Positions 1 through 8,161 of a stretch of 64,000 bases of DNA are shown here, one piece after another. Origin of the DNA: DTYU01 sp040756575 (GTDB lineage Bacteria; Bacillota; Desulfotomaculia; Desulfotomaculales; Ammonificaceae). The stretch's first letter is position 1. Each line of letters begins with the position of its first letter. A program made the translations under genes and the position numbers. Below the pieces are notes generated by a model that was not told the origin of the DNA, searched no databases, and saw only the letters and a list, made by a program, of their open reading frames with translations. The stretch lies in NCBI GenBank assembly GCA_040756575.1, contig JBFLYP010000009.1:1-64000 (forward strand), written 5' to 3'.

Positions 1-99
1 GGGAAAACGGTGACCGTCACCGGTTATCTCGAAACCGGCCCGAACATCTACATGCGCGGCCCGGTCCTCCGGGTGCTATCTGTTAAACTGGTGCCATAA
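1..99 (+). CDS. C-terminal fragment of an unknown protein
   Basis: The window opens inside a reading frame that runs 32 codons to a TAA stop. The visible tail is rich in alternating Val, Thr and Leu (for example TVTGYLETGPNIYMRGP), as expected of a beta-rich C-terminal domain. I do not recognise the family. A clear intrinsic terminator follows 12 bases after the stop, which supports a real gene ending here. Confidence 0.6.
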   Translation, partial: GKTVTVTGYLETGPNIYMRGPVLRVLSVKLVP

Positions 100-111
100 G
101 GAATCAAAAGT

Positions 112-144
112 AAAGGGGTCTGCGCACTACGCGCAGGCCCCTTT
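112..144 (+). terminator. Rho-independent terminator
   Basis: An 11-bp stem (GGGGTCTGCGC with GCGCAGGCCCC, one G-U pair) closes a 5-nt loop and is followed by TTTT. It ends the transcript of the partial gene upstream. Confidence 0.85.
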
Positions 145-200
145 TATATTGAGGAGCGCGAATGTATAAACCAAACCTTCTTAAATGTTTCACTATACGG

Positions 201-230
201 TTGACAGTTTTCCTCCCAGCCGCTTATAAT
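201..230 (+). promoter_or_regulatory. Sigma-A promoter of cbiO
   Basis: A perfect TTGACA and a perfect TATAAT are separated by 18 bp. Transcription would start near 237, leaving a leader of about 120 nt before cbiO. Confidence 0.8.
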
Positions 231-239
231 TTTTAAAAA

Positions 240-310
240 CAGGGGTCAAAAGACCCTGAGGAGTAGCCACGGAGGCGAAGAGATAAGCCAAGTGGCCTTT
301 ATTGTTTTAT
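240..310 (+). promoter_or_regulatory. Structured 5' leader of cbiO, possible attenuator
   Basis: The leader holds two hairpins. The first pairs CAGGGGTC with GACCCTG around AAAA (240-258, one bulge). The second pairs GCCAC (266-270) with GTGGC (292-296), contains an inner GGC/GCC pair, and runs into CTTTATTGTTTT, so it resembles a leaky terminator. A GGAGTAGC element lies between them. I could not match this to the cobalamin or NiCo riboswitch consensus, so no ligand is assigned. Confidence 0.45.
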
Positions 311-357
311 AGCTTAGGAAAGCGTACCGCGCGGGGTAAAGCGCAGGAAGCACCTTT

Positions 358-1218
358 TTGCTCCGGGCAAATAAGGGGGTTTTCCCTTTGCTGCAGGACG
401 GTGAAAAGATTTTTTCTCTTGAACGCGTAAGGTTTTGTTACAGCCAGGACAGGGCAGTCCTTGAAGACATCAGCTTTAATATTCACCGGGGGGAACGTTT
501 AGTGCTGCTCGGTCCAAACGGTTCCGGGAAATCAACCCTTTTGAGGTTGTTAGCGGGGCTTATCTTCCCTACGGACGGCGCGATACGAGCTTTTGGGGAA
601 AATTTGACGCCTGCAGTGTTCAAGGACCAGGCCTTTAACTTTTCCTTCCGGCGGCGGGTAGGAGTTGTCCTGCAGAACGCTGAAGCGCAACTCTTCTGCC
701 CCACAGTTTGGGACGAAGCAGCTTTTGGTCCCTTGCACCTCGGATTTTCTGCCGCGGAGGTTAACGAACGTGTCTCCCAGACTCTGTCGCTTTTGGGGAT
801 AACACACCTGAGGAACCGCCAGCCGCACCAGCTCTCCGACGGCGAGAAGAAAAAGGTCGCGCTGGCAGCGGTTTTGACGGTCAACCCTGACGTTTTGCTA
901 CTGGACGAGCCCACTGCAAACCTCGATCCACGGTCACAGCACTGGCTTTTGAACTTTTTGCTCGCGCTTTCCCGGGTAAACAAAACTATTGTGGTAGCAA
1001 CGCACGACCTGGTAACTGTGCCGGTGCTGGCAGAACGGGTACTCGTGTTGGGCGAGGACCACCGGCTGATCTCTACAGGTGAACCTGAGCAGCTTCTCTC
1101 CAACCGGGAACTTCTTCTTAAGGCTAACCTGGTTCACCCGGATTATCACCTCCACCGCGTGGGGAGCGGGAAGGACCATATTTATCCCCACGTTCACCTG
1201 CACGGGGAAGAAAGTTAA
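358..1218 (+). CDS. cbiO: Cobalt/nickel ECF transporter ATPase CbiO
   Basis: The 286-aa ATPase would energise Co2+ or Ni2+ uptake together with CbiQ and CbiMN. Walker A (GPNGSGKST) lies at about residues 52-60, a variant signature LSDGEKK at 159-165, Walker B VLLLDEPT at 179-186, and the switch histidine in VATHD near 214. LSDGEKK is a common form of the ABC signature in cobalt ECF ATPases. The TTG at 358 has AGGAAG upstream; a TTG at 388 behind AGGGGG is an equally good start and gives about 276 aa. The gene has its own promoter and leader. It is followed by a hairpin terminator and faces cbiQ tail to tail, so unlike usual cbiMNQO operons it is not cotranscribed with its partners. Confidence 0.9.
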   Translation: MLRANKGVFPLLQDGEKIFSLERVRFCYSQDRAVLEDISFNIHRGERLVLLGPNGSGKSTLLRLLAGLIFPTDGAIRAFGENLTPAVFKDQAFNFSFRRRVGVVLQNAEAQLFCPTVWDEAAFGPLHLGFSAAEVNERVSQTLSLLGITHLRNRQPHQLSDGEKKKVALAAVLTVNPDVLLLDEPTANLDPRSQHWLLNFLLALSRVNKTIVVATHDLVTVPVLAERVLVLGEDHRLISTGEPEQLLSNRELLLKANLVHPDYHLHRVGSGKDHIYPHVHLHGEES

Positions 1219-1333
1219 AATTAATTCTCTCTGCGGCAGGAATTTCCGGGCCGGGGGTCGAATATTGTAATAACGCCTGCAAGAAGCCGGCTCTGAAAAA
1301 AGGTTTCTTTTTGATAACACTGCGGCCATGGAG

Positions 1334-1381
1334 GCCACCTGCCGGGTTACGGAAAGCCCGGACAAGGTGGCTTTTGTTTTT
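1334..1381 (+). terminator. Terminator after cbiO
   Basis: GCCACCT (1334-1340) pairs with AGGTGGC (1365-1371), and an inner CCGGG/CCCGG stem extends the hairpin. TTTTGTTTTT follows on the plus strand. It lies in the 169-bp tail-to-tail gap between cbiO and cbiQ and reaches almost to the cbiQ stop. Confidence 0.75.
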
Positions 1382-1387
1382 GAGCTG

Positions 1388-2323
1388 TTACAACAGAAGG
1401 CGATCCGCATAAAGAAGGGCGGCGGCTATGAAGATATTGGTTATAATCCAGGCAAAATCGAACGTTCTCAGGCGGAAATTATTCAGAATCCGGGGCTCGC
1501 CGGAGTAGCCCCGTGCGTGCATCGCTTCATAAACGGCTTCGTTCAGACTGTAAGACTTGGAGACAATCGTGCCCAGGATCGCTGCGAAGAAAGCTCTTTT
1601 TTCCTCCCGGTTGAGGGGACCGACCATCCGCAGCGCGCGAGCCTCGAGTGTTTCGACGGCTACCTTTACGAGGAGGAAGACGTATCTGAGGGTTGTTTCG
1701 AGGATTAAAACCACCAGACGCGGAACACAAAGCGCCCGCAGAGCCTTAAGGAGACTGGTCCACGGGGTGGTCAAAGTCAGAAGCAGCGCCAGGGAGGTAG
1801 CGGTCACGGTGCGGAGAATGATAGTGGCCGCACGTTGGAGTCCCTCCGCTGTTACGGTCAATGGACTGGATACTTGATAAAAAGCAAGGTCCGCACCGCT
1901 TTGGAGGAGCACCAGAACCGGCTTGCCGGGAGTAACCCAGTTCAGCGTAAGCGGGAGCACCACTACCCCGGCGAATAGCAAGGCGAAGCCCCAGGTGCGG
2001 CCCAGGAAAGAAGGCAACGCTATACGCGATGCCGTCGCAAAGGCGAGTGTGAACCCGTAAGACACAACAAGCGTCAGAGGATGGTGCTGGAAGGTGAGCA
2101 GACAGATGAGGCCGACGGCGGTGACCACCTTCACGCGCGGGTCAAGCGCCTGCCACAACCCGCTCCTCTTTGCGGTCGAGTCGGCGGCCAGGGTTTCTAT
2201 CAAAAAACCCTCAAGCCCCTTCAGCGCCTTTGTCAAAAGAGCGGAAGTCTGGTGCCGTGGTACCGGACTGCTCTTAATACGCCCCTGTGATACAGTTCCG
2301 CCGAGCCACTCCGGGAGTTGCAT
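1388..2323 (-). CDS. cbiQ: Cobalt/nickel ECF transporter membrane subunit CbiQ
   Basis: The 311-aa protein has a soluble N-terminus of about 65 residues with the family phrase LDPRVKVV, then hydrophobic segments between about residues 70 and 220, and a final one at the C-terminus (WIITNIFIAAALLY). The cytoplasmic loop ETLEARALRMVG near residues 210-245 and the later MHARGYSG match the T-component motifs that couple to the ATPase. CbiQ-type T-components are usually 230-270 aa, so the N-terminus is somewhat long. GGAGG lies 12 nt before the ATG. The gene is inverted between cbiO and cbiMN, which is unusual for subunits of one transporter; it is transcribed divergently from cbiM. Confidence 0.88.
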   Translation of the reverse strand: MQLPEWLGGTVSQGRIKSSPVPRHQTSALLTKALKGLEGFLIETLAADSTAKRSGLWQALDPRVKVVTAVGLICLLTFQHHPLTLVVSYGFTLAFATASRIALPSFLGRTWGFALLFAGVVVLPLTLNWVTPGKPVLVLLQSGADLAFYQVSSPLTVTAEGLQRAATIILRTVTATSLALLLTLTTPWTSLLKALRALCVPRLVVLILETTLRYVFLLVKVAVETLEARALRMVGPLNREEKRAFFAAILGTIVSKSYSLNEAVYEAMHARGYSGEPRILNNFRLRTFDFAWIITNIFIAAALLYADRLLL

Positions 2324-2561
2324 AACGATCTTCTTCCTCCGGATTTAAAGTTCGGCGGTCAACTGTAATGTTCCTGCAAACGCAGTAAAGAAGGGCGCTA
2401 TTTCAACGAAGTTAACCGGAAGGTGGGGTGTGTATGTGCACAAAACACGTAATTTATGCAGCGTTTTCAAGGGGGGGTAGTCTTGAGAGCAGCCGGTTTC
2501 CGGAATTTATTGTAGGTGTATTCATTGCCGATATTTTGTAAGATTTTAAGGAGGGATTAAA

Positions 2562-3185
2562 ATGCATATTCCCGACGGTTTTCTCGATCCCAAAACGTGG
2601 ATCGGATGCAGCATGGTTACGGCAGGGGTGCTGGCCGTGGCAGTCAAAAGAAGCAAGGAGAAGTTAGCGGAAAAACAGGTCCCTTTGATCGGAGTCATGG
2701 CAGCTTTCATCTTTGCCGCCCAGATGATCAACTTTCCGGTTATCGGGGGAACATCCGGTCATCTGATCGGCGGCGTTTTAGCCGCCGTACTCTTTGGTCC
2801 TTTCAGCGCGAGCGTCATAATGACGGTAATCTTGCTGATCCAATGCTTTCTCTTCAACGACGGCGGCGTGACCGCTTTAGGAGCGAACATCCTTAATATG
2901 GGGATCATCGCGCCCTTTTTAGGTTATGCGGCCTACAACTTGCTGCGGGGCCTGGGAAACGTTGCGGCTTCCTTTGTCGCGGGCTGGGTTTCCGTACTTG
3001 CTGCGTCTGCGGCCTGCGCCGTGGAACTGGCCCTTTCGGGGACCAGCCCGTTAGCGGTTGTGCTCCCGGCCATGCTCTTCTGGCACTTTTTCATCGGGAT
3101 CGGCGAAGGCGTGATCACTGCGGCGGTCGTCGGCTACCTCGCGCGGGTCAAATCCGGTTTGTTGACCGAGACACTCAAGGTGTGA
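2562..3185 (+). CDS. cbiM: Cobalt/nickel transporter substrate-capture subunit CbiM
   Basis: The 207-aa integral membrane S-component begins MHIPDGFLDP. In this family the N-terminal Met-His pair coordinates the metal, so the start codon is certain. About six hydrophobic segments follow, with family motifs such as GGTSGHLIGG near residues 64-73. AAGGAGGG lies 7 nt before the ATG. The next gene, cbiN, overlaps or nearly abuts it, so the two are cotranscribed. A CbiMN pair with CbiQ and CbiO favours cobalt, but nickel cannot be excluded from sequence alone. Confidence 0.92.
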   Translation: MHIPDGFLDPKTWIGCSMVTAGVLAVAVKRSKEKLAEKQVPLIGVMAAFIFAAQMINFPVIGGTSGHLIGGVLAAVLFGPFSASVIMTVILLIQCFLFNDGGVTALGANILNMGIIAPFLGYAAYNLLRGLGNVAASFVAGWVSVLAASAACAVELALSGTSPLAVVLPAMLFWHFFIGIGEGVITAAVVGYLARVKSGLLTETLKV

Positions 3186-3195
3186 GGTGATCAAT

Positions 3196-3510
3196 GTGCG
3201 TAAGGAGATTTGGATCGGTCTGATCGTGGCGCTTTTAATCGCAGGCGCTCTTTCACCTTTTGCTTCACCGTATCCCGACGGTCTGGAAAAGGTTGCGGAG
3301 ACCAAAGGGTTTATCGACCAGGGTGAGGGGAAGGAGGTCGTCCACGCTCCGATACCGGATTATACCACGCCCGGCTTGAAAAGCGAGGGGACGGCTACCG
3401 CAGTAGCGGGAATTATGGGAACGGTGATCACATTTGCTGCTGCCTACGGCGTCGGCCGGATACTGAAGCAGCGCCGCAGCGCCGCCCCGGATAAACGCAA
3501 GGGCGATTAA
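3196..3510 (+). CDS. cbiN: Cobalt transport protein CbiN (PDGLE domain)
   Basis: The 104-aa protein has one N-terminal membrane segment (IGLIVALLIAGALSPFA), the diagnostic YPDGLE motif in the external loop, and a second membrane segment near residues 70-90, with a basic tail. CbiN is the small auxiliary subunit that, with CbiM, makes a high-affinity metal capture module. I chose the GTG at 3196 because GAGGTGA lies 5-6 nt upstream; an in-frame GTG at 3187 would add three residues. It follows cbiM directly and ends four bases inside the convergent rqcH tail. Confidence 0.88.
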   Translation: MRKEIWIGLIVALLIAGALSPFASPYPDGLEKVAETKGFIDQGEGKEVVHAPIPDYTTPGLKSEGTATAVAGIMGTVITFAAAYGVGRILKQRRSAAPDKRKGD

Positions 3511-5282
3511 GTCTGCGAACCCAAGGGCCCTGCTGCCGGTCGGTTCAGAAGAGCCTCGGCTGCAGCGGGATCTGCATAAAGGGTTTTTTCGCCGGTGTAA
3601 GTGACGAAACCGGGGCGGGCGCCCTTGGGACGCTGGACATTAGAGCGGCGGGTCCAGTCTACGGGAACAGCGGTACTCCGGCGGGCCTGGCTGAAATAGG
3701 CGGCCAGCGCTGCCGCTTCGGCAAGCGCCTCGCCGGAGGGCTCGTGTCCACCTGTCTTGAGGATGACGTGGGCGCCGGGTATACCGCGGGCGTGAAGCCA
3801 TACATCGCCGGCGGCGGCAAGCCGGAAGGTAACATAATCGTTCTGGCGGTTGTTTTTGCCGACCAGAATGGTAAATCCGTCTGTGGAACTGAGCTTAAGC
3901 GGCTGCGGTTCTTTCTTTTCCTTCTTTTCTCTGCCTGTTTCCGCGGGGAGATATCCTTGCCCCGCAAGCTCCTCCGTAACCTCTGACAGATCTTCCAAAC
4001 CTGTAGCCTGTTCTATGGCGGTGATCACGCCCGTCAGGTAGGTAAGCTCCTCAACAAGTCGCTCTTTTTCCTGCGCAGCGTGTCGGCGGGCGGCTCGCGC
4101 CCTGGCGTATCTCTTGAAATATCGCTGTGCGTTCTGTGCCGGGGTCAGGGACGGATCGAGGGGAATAGTGACCGGCGGAGTGTCAGGCGAATAAAAGTTT
4201 TCCAAAACCGCTTCCTCCAGTCCCGAACGGAGCCGGTAGAGGTTAGCGGTCAGTAATTCCCCGTAAAGACGGTAGCGTTCCGGATCGGGATCACCCAAAA
4301 CACGCTCGACGCTTTCCAACTTACGGTTAAGGCGGTTAATCTCCTTTTGGACACATTGCTCAAGACGGCGGCGCTGGGCATTATATAACGCCGCTCTCGT
4401 ACGGGCTGAATAGAAACGGTCCACAACTTCGTTCATCAGAGCATAGACCTTATCGCCGTTTTCCTGGTAGGGGTCGAAGGGAGCGAACTCTACGGGTGAC
4501 CCGTTCCGGATCATCAGCGTCGGAGAACCGAATCCGTTTGTTACCGAAGAAACAAGTTTTACAAGCGAAGCATGGAGCCGCCTGTACTCATAAAGTCCGC
4601 ATTCGCCCACCGTCAGGTCAGGTGAAAGGCCGGCCCGGCAGACGATTTCACGGGCTGAGTAAAGGCTCAAACCTTGGTAAAGCCGCTGTACGGCCTGCGC
4701 TACCTCTGTTTCCGGCGCCTGCGCGCTCACAGAGGCGGTGAACTCCTCCTCCGTTGCAGCCAGGGGATCGGCTTTTCCCGCGGGCGGCGGCGTGACGTAG
4801 GGCTGACCGGGGAGTACCTCCCGGTACCGGCTGACCGCGTGAGAGTATCGCTTGACGGCGTCAATAATCTTGTTTTCTTCGGCATTAACGAGGATAATAT
4901 TACTGTGCTTGCCCATGATTTCGGCGACTAAAAGGTAAGTGACGGGGCGGCCCACCTCGTCGGTACCCGTAACGGTTATATGCAGGATCCGTTCCAGGTC
5001 GGGTTGGGTGAAGGCGGTTATCCGGCCTCCTTCAAGGTGGCGCCGCAGGGTGGAGCAGAAGAAAGGGGTCTTTTCGGGGTTCCGGAGGTCGGCCGCTGTT
5101 ACGTGCACCCGTGCAGCGTCGGCGGTGGCCGAAAGAAGAAGGCGGTATCTTTCGCGGTTCCGGCGCACGGCCAAGACGATTTCCAGTGCACCGGGCTGGT
5201 AGACGCGCTCGATCCGGCCGCCCGCAAGGGCTGAATTCAGTTCGCGTGTTATGCTGGAAAGTGCAAGGCCGTCGAAGGGCAT
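3507..5282 (-). CDS. rqcH: Rqc2 homologue RqcH (NFACT family, ribosome quality control)
   Basis: The 591-aa protein belongs to the NFACT family, formerly annotated as fibronectin-binding protein A. RqcH binds stalled 50S subunits with peptidyl-tRNA and directs Ala-tail addition. The N-terminal NFACT-N domain starts MPFDGLALSS and has the RRHLEGGRI region near residues 75-85. A basic helical coiled-coil part covers about 290-430. The NFACT-R domain near 460-560 carries DVWLHARGIPGAHV. The ATG at 5282 has AAGGAGGA 5 nt upstream. The open frame continues 130 codons further, but that part has no family similarity. The conserved Asp-Arg pair of the N-domain appears to be Glu-Arg (DLERI); this is my alignment by eye. 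It has its own promoter. Confidence 0.9.
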   Translation of the reverse strand: MPFDGLALSSITRELNSALAGGRIERVYQPGALEIVLAVRRNRERYRLLLSATADAARVHVTAADLRNPEKTPFFCSTLRRHLEGGRITAFTQPDLERILHITVTGTDEVGRPVTYLLVAEIMGKHSNIILVNAEENKIIDAVKRYSHAVSRYREVLPGQPYVTPPPAGKADPLAATEEEFTASVSAQAPETEVAQAVQRLYQGLSLYSAREIVCRAGLSPDLTVGECGLYEYRRLHASLVKLVSSVTNGFGSPTLMIRNGSPVEFAPFDPYQENGDKVYALMNEVVDRFYSARTRAALYNAQRRRLEQCVQKEINRLNRKLESVERVLGDPDPERYRLYGELLTANLYRLRSGLEEAVLENFYSPDTPPVTIPLDPSLTPAQNAQRYFKRYARARAARRHAAQEKERLVEELTYLTGVITAIEQATGLEDLSEVTEELAGQGYLPAETGREKKEKKEPQPLKLSSTDGFTILVGKNNRQNDYVTFRLAAAGDVWLHARGIPGAHVILKTGGHEPSGEALAEAAALAAYFSQARRSTAVPVDWTRRSNVQRPKGARPGFVTYTGEKTLYADPAAAEALLNRPAAGPLGSQT

Positions 5283-5628
5283 TCCCGTCCTCCTTCGGAA
5301 AGTTACAACGTTCAGCGTTATAAGGGAACGGTGTGTTTCTGAGTATAACAGGAAGGAAAAAGGGGCGTCAATGCAAGGAAAAATTGACGCTGGTGCAGGT
5401 GCGGCAGGATAGGGTGTAAAGATTGCCGGTTCTCGCACGGCCGAAACCACTGTTATCAGGTAGAAGACCGCAAGGAGAAAGTGATCACCTGTACAGCTTT
5501 TACGGTATGCCTGGTCCCAGAGATGACGTGCCGCTGAATACCGGTGCAGATAATAAACTGAATAAGCGCAGCGTTTCCTGTGCTTTGAGCCTCGAACGGA
5601 GTATACCAAGAGGGGACAACGGCGGTCA
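5283..5628. other. Intergenic region between rqcH and the DUF3866 gene
   Basis: This 346-bp divergent gap holds the rqcH promoter and the inverted repeat GCGTCAAT/ATTGACGC (5365-5390). I see no gene or RNA in the rest, and no clear promoter for the plus-strand gene. Confidence 0.5.
5342..5371 (-). promoter_or_regulatory. Promoter of rqcH
   Basis: On the minus strand TTGACG (5366-5371) and TATACT (5342-5347) are spaced by 18 bp, about 60 nt before the rqcH start codon. The -35 box lies inside an 8-bp inverted repeat, GCGTCAAT/ATTGACGC (5365-5390). Confidence 0.6.
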
Positions 5629-6735
5629 ATGCGAGAAAATAAAGGGCCGCTCGTCCGCTTGCGGGCGGGCAAGGTGCTGAAAACGTTCGCTTCCCGCCCG
5701 GGGGTGACGGAAGCGGTGGTGATTGTAGAAGGCCGCGAAGAAAAGGCGGTAGCCTATACCGCCTTCACCGGGGAATTAAAACCCGGTGACACGGTACTGC
5801 TTAACACCACGGCCGTAGCCAAAGGTTTGGGCAGCGGCGGGTACCATTTCGTGATGGCTAACCCGGCGAGGGCGGAATTAGATACCCCGGCTGAAGGCCA
5901 CATTATGAAGCTCCGCTACACCCCGGCGCAGGTCAAGGTGTTGGCGGTGGAGGAGCCGGAGAGCCCCTTCCACGAACTGCTGCAGGAGGCCGACGACCTT
6001 GGCGGCACCCCGGTGGTAGCGCTGGAACTGCACAGCCAGCTTGCTCCTGCGGCGGCAGCCGTCCGGCAAAAAAGCGGGGGTCGGTTGCGCCTGGTTTATG
6101 TGATGACCGACGGCGCGGCACTGCCGCTCTCTTTTTCCGTCACAGTGTCCGAACTTAAAGAAAAGGGGCTCATAGCGGCAACGGTGACAGCAGGGCATGC
6201 CTTCGGCGGCGATTTCGAGGCGGTGAACGTATACAGCGGGCTGCTGGCAGCCAAATACGCCGCCGGCGCGGACTTAATTGTCGTCGGGATGGGCCCCGGC
6301 GTGGTGGGAACGGGAACGCGCTTCGGCACCACAGCCGTTGAGCAGGGAGAAATCGTGAATGCCGCATACATTTTGGGCGGGCGGCCGGTAGCCGCTCTGC
6401 GGCTGAGCTTCGCCGACCAGCGGCCCCGGCACCGGGGGGTGAGCCACCACACCCTCACCGCGCTCGGCCGGGTTGCGCTGGCGCCGGCCACTGTACCGGT
6501 GCCGGTGATGCCGCCGAAAAAAGCGGCGCTGGTGCAAAAGCAACTTGAAGAAGCAGGAGTAGCCGGGCGCCACCGGCTGGTAACCGTGGACGCCGCCGCT
6601 GTTTTCACCGCATTGGACGAACTAGGGTTGCAAGTGAGCACAATGGGCCGCGGCCGGGACGCCGAGCCGGAGTTCTTCTTAGCGGCGGGCGCCGCCGGCA
6701 TTATCGCGGCTGAACTCGCTGGTGGACAAAATTGA
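5629..6735 (+). CDS. DUF3866 family protein
   Basis: The 368-aa protein matches the uncharacterised DUF3866 family found in Firmicutes and Actinobacteria. Visible features are a beta-rich N-terminal part (AVAYTAFTGELKPGDTVLLN), a glycine-rich VVGMGPGVVGTGTRFG near residues 218-233, and RHRGVSHHTLTALG near 265-278. It has no signal peptide or membrane span, so it should be cytoplasmic. The function is unknown. The family often lies next to spoIIM and xerD-type genes in Clostridia, as here. The start ATG has only a weak purine-rich SD (AAGAGGGG, 10 nt away). Confidence 0.8.
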   Translation: MRENKGPLVRLRAGKVLKTFASRPGVTEAVVIVEGREEKAVAYTAFTGELKPGDTVLLNTTAVAKGLGSGGYHFVMANPARAELDTPAEGHIMKLRYTPAQVKVLAVEEPESPFHELLQEADDLGGTPVVALELHSQLAPAAAAVRQKSGGRLRLVYVMTDGAALPLSFSVTVSELKEKGLIAATVTAGHAFGGDFEAVNVYSGLLAAKYAAGADLIVVGMGPGVVGTGTRFGTTAVEQGEIVNAAYILGGRPVAALRLSFADQRPRHRGVSHHTLTALGRVALAPATVPVPVMPPKKAALVQKQLEEAGVAGRHRLVTVDAAAVFTALDELGLQVSTMGRGRDAEPEFFLAAGAAGIIAAELAGGQN

Positions 6736-6759
6736 GGCGAAAAACTCATTCAGGTAAAA

Positions 6760-6891
6760 TTAGTGAATAGATGCTTTTAAATAGTCTTTCAGCGCAACTT
6801 CTCGATTACCACAGTTCTCGCCGATGAAACCGAATACCATCCAGGCCGGGCCGCATATATACATGGCATAAGGCAGTATAAGTTGCTTCAT
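6760..6891 (-). CDS. Possible 43-aa membrane peptide
   Basis: A short frame starts at ATG 6891 behind AAAGGGGGG (7 nt away) and ends at TAA 6760. The N-terminal half is hydrophobic (LILPYAMYICGPAWMVFGFI) and could form one membrane span; the C-terminal half is polar. It has two cysteines. It fills much of the 337-bp gap between the DUF3866 gene and spoIIM and runs against both. I recognise no family. The strong SD and sensible composition are the only support. Confidence 0.4.
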   Translation of the reverse strand: MKQLILPYAMYICGPAWMVFGFIGENCGNREVALKDYLKASIH

Positions 6892-7072
6892 TACAACGCC
6901 CCCCTTTAACTGAAAGTCGATCCTGCTTCCGGCTAAATTTTACTCGGCAGGCCCGCCGTTTATACTTATCTGGTACTCCCCACTCCCGGAATATAGGCCA
7001 TGGGGGCGGCATAGGATTGGACAAGATAACAAGGGTCGTCGGAACGTCCGGACAGCGGCGGGAGTGGTGTGA

Positions 7073-7744
7073 TTGGTCCACCGTGATCTCCTTCCCCAGA
7101 GATCCACGCATGGCTTGGGTGAGGTTCTCCGTGGCCTGTGGTTATCATCTTTGCGGCGTTGTTGGCTTTTATACCTCACCGCGTTTGTTATTTTCGGATT
7201 AGGGCTTTTCTGGGGAATAGAAAGCGCATCCCGGCTTGATAAAGCGGAAGCGGCACAATTGGAAGATTACCTTACACCGCTTACGACATTAGATCAAAGC
7301 TCCGCAAACGAAAAAAAGGCCGTCTTCAGGCAGGCCGCCCTGCGAAACACCCTGCCTCTCGGGGTAATGTACGTTGCGGGACTCACCGTAATCGGCATGC
7401 CGGTAGTGGCCGGGGTGCTGTTTTTACGCGGGTATGCGCTTGGTTTTACCGGCGGTTTCCTGGTCCAACGCAAGGGAATGTACGGTTTTGGTTTGGTTCT
7501 GACAGAGATCATCCCCCAAAACGTTATCATCATGGTGGTGTTTATCATTGGGGCCGTGGCCTCTCTCTCGTTCTCCCTACTCTTAATTCGCCGGGGGTTC
7601 CACCCGGAGACCGCCGTCTTTCCGTGGTTTCTCCGTTATACGGGGATGATGGCGCTGCTCGCCGCCGCCGCCCTGGGTGCAGGGGTTATCGAAGCGTATG
7701 TGGTTCCGGGGGTTGCGGGTGTTGTCTTACCACTGTTAGAATAA
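7073..7744 (+). CDS. spoIIM: Stage II sporulation protein M
   Basis: The 223-aa membrane protein matches SpoIIM, part of the SpoIIDMP machine that remodels septal peptidoglycan during engulfment of the forespore. It has a first hydrophobic segment near residues 32-50 (LYLTAFVIFGLGLFWG), then about four more, with the family phrase GYALGFTGGFLV near 120-131 and LTEIIPQNVI near 142-151. The TTG start has GGGAG 8-9 nt upstream. The neighbours (DUF3866 gene upstream, yqzK-like and xerD downstream) recall the Bacillus order spoIIM-fur-yqzK-xerD without fur. Confidence 0.88.
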   Translation: MVHRDLLPQRSTHGLGEVLRGLWLSSLRRCWLLYLTAFVIFGLGLFWGIESASRLDKAEAAQLEDYLTPLTTLDQSSANEKKAVFRQAALRNTLPLGVMYVAGLTVIGMPVVAGVLFLRGYALGFTGGFLVQRKGMYGFGLVLTEIIPQNVIIMVVFIIGAVASLSFSLLLIRRGFHPETAVFPWFLRYTGMMALLAAAALGAGVIEAYVVPGVAGVVLPLLE

Positions 7745-7912
7745 GATTTCGGCAGACCCGCTTATCGCCCTAAAACGAACTTAAAAAGCTTAAATAATGT
7801 GACAGACTCTCTACAATCAACCCGTTCAGGACCTTGCAGTTGGAATTTTTTATAACCAGTGCCCGTTGTGAAACCGCCGGCGCTCCTGGACGGGCAAAAG
7901 GAGGAAACCAAA

Positions 7913-8161
7913 GTGATCGTTTTGTTCCTAATCCGGCTGCGCGAACGGTTATTACACACTATAAAAATATTTGCACTGCTGGCTCTTTTTTCCGTCTTGC
8001 TTGCCGGTTTTTACGGAGTAATAAAAGAGAGCGAAACCGTAGTAGGAGGTAAGGCGCAATACGAAATGGATCACCGAGGGTTTGTTGCGACGGAAAACGG
8101 AGAACAAGGCATGTTTGACAAATTCATAAGCAAGCTCAAACAATACTATCGCGGCAATTAA
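7913..8161 (+). CDS. YqzK-like (DUF4227) small membrane protein
   Basis: The 82-aa protein has one membrane span near residues 15-37 (IKIFALLALFSVLLAGFYGV) and a polar C-terminal tail. Size, position between spoIIM and xerD, and the opening pattern of basic residues then one span match DUF4227/YqzK. The role of that family is unknown. I chose GTG 7913 because AAAGGAGG lies 6-8 nt upstream; an upstream TTG at 7859 would add 18 residues without an SD. Confidence 0.7.
   Translation: MIVLFLIRLRERLLHTIKIFALLALFSVLLAGFYGVIKESETVVGGKAQYEMDHRGFVATENGEQGMFDKFISKLKQYYRGN

Noticed and set aside
1341..1361. GCCGGGTTACGG resembles the 3' part of a c-di-GMP-I (GEMM) riboswitch
   Set aside because: The rest of the GEMM core is absent and the bases are fully explained by the inner stem of a terminator hairpin between convergent genes.
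2324..2561. Cobalamin riboswitch upstream of cbiM
   Set aside because: No B12 box or other conserved cobalamin riboswitch segments could be found on either strand.
3507..5672. 721-aa version of RqcH starting at 5672
   Set aside because: The first 130 residues have no family similarity, and AAGGAGGA with ATG at 5282 marks the usual start MPFDGLA.
6096..6749. 217-aa minus-strand frame inside the DUF3866 gene
   Set aside because: Low-complexity, antisense to a clear gene, no SD; a GC-rich shadow frame.
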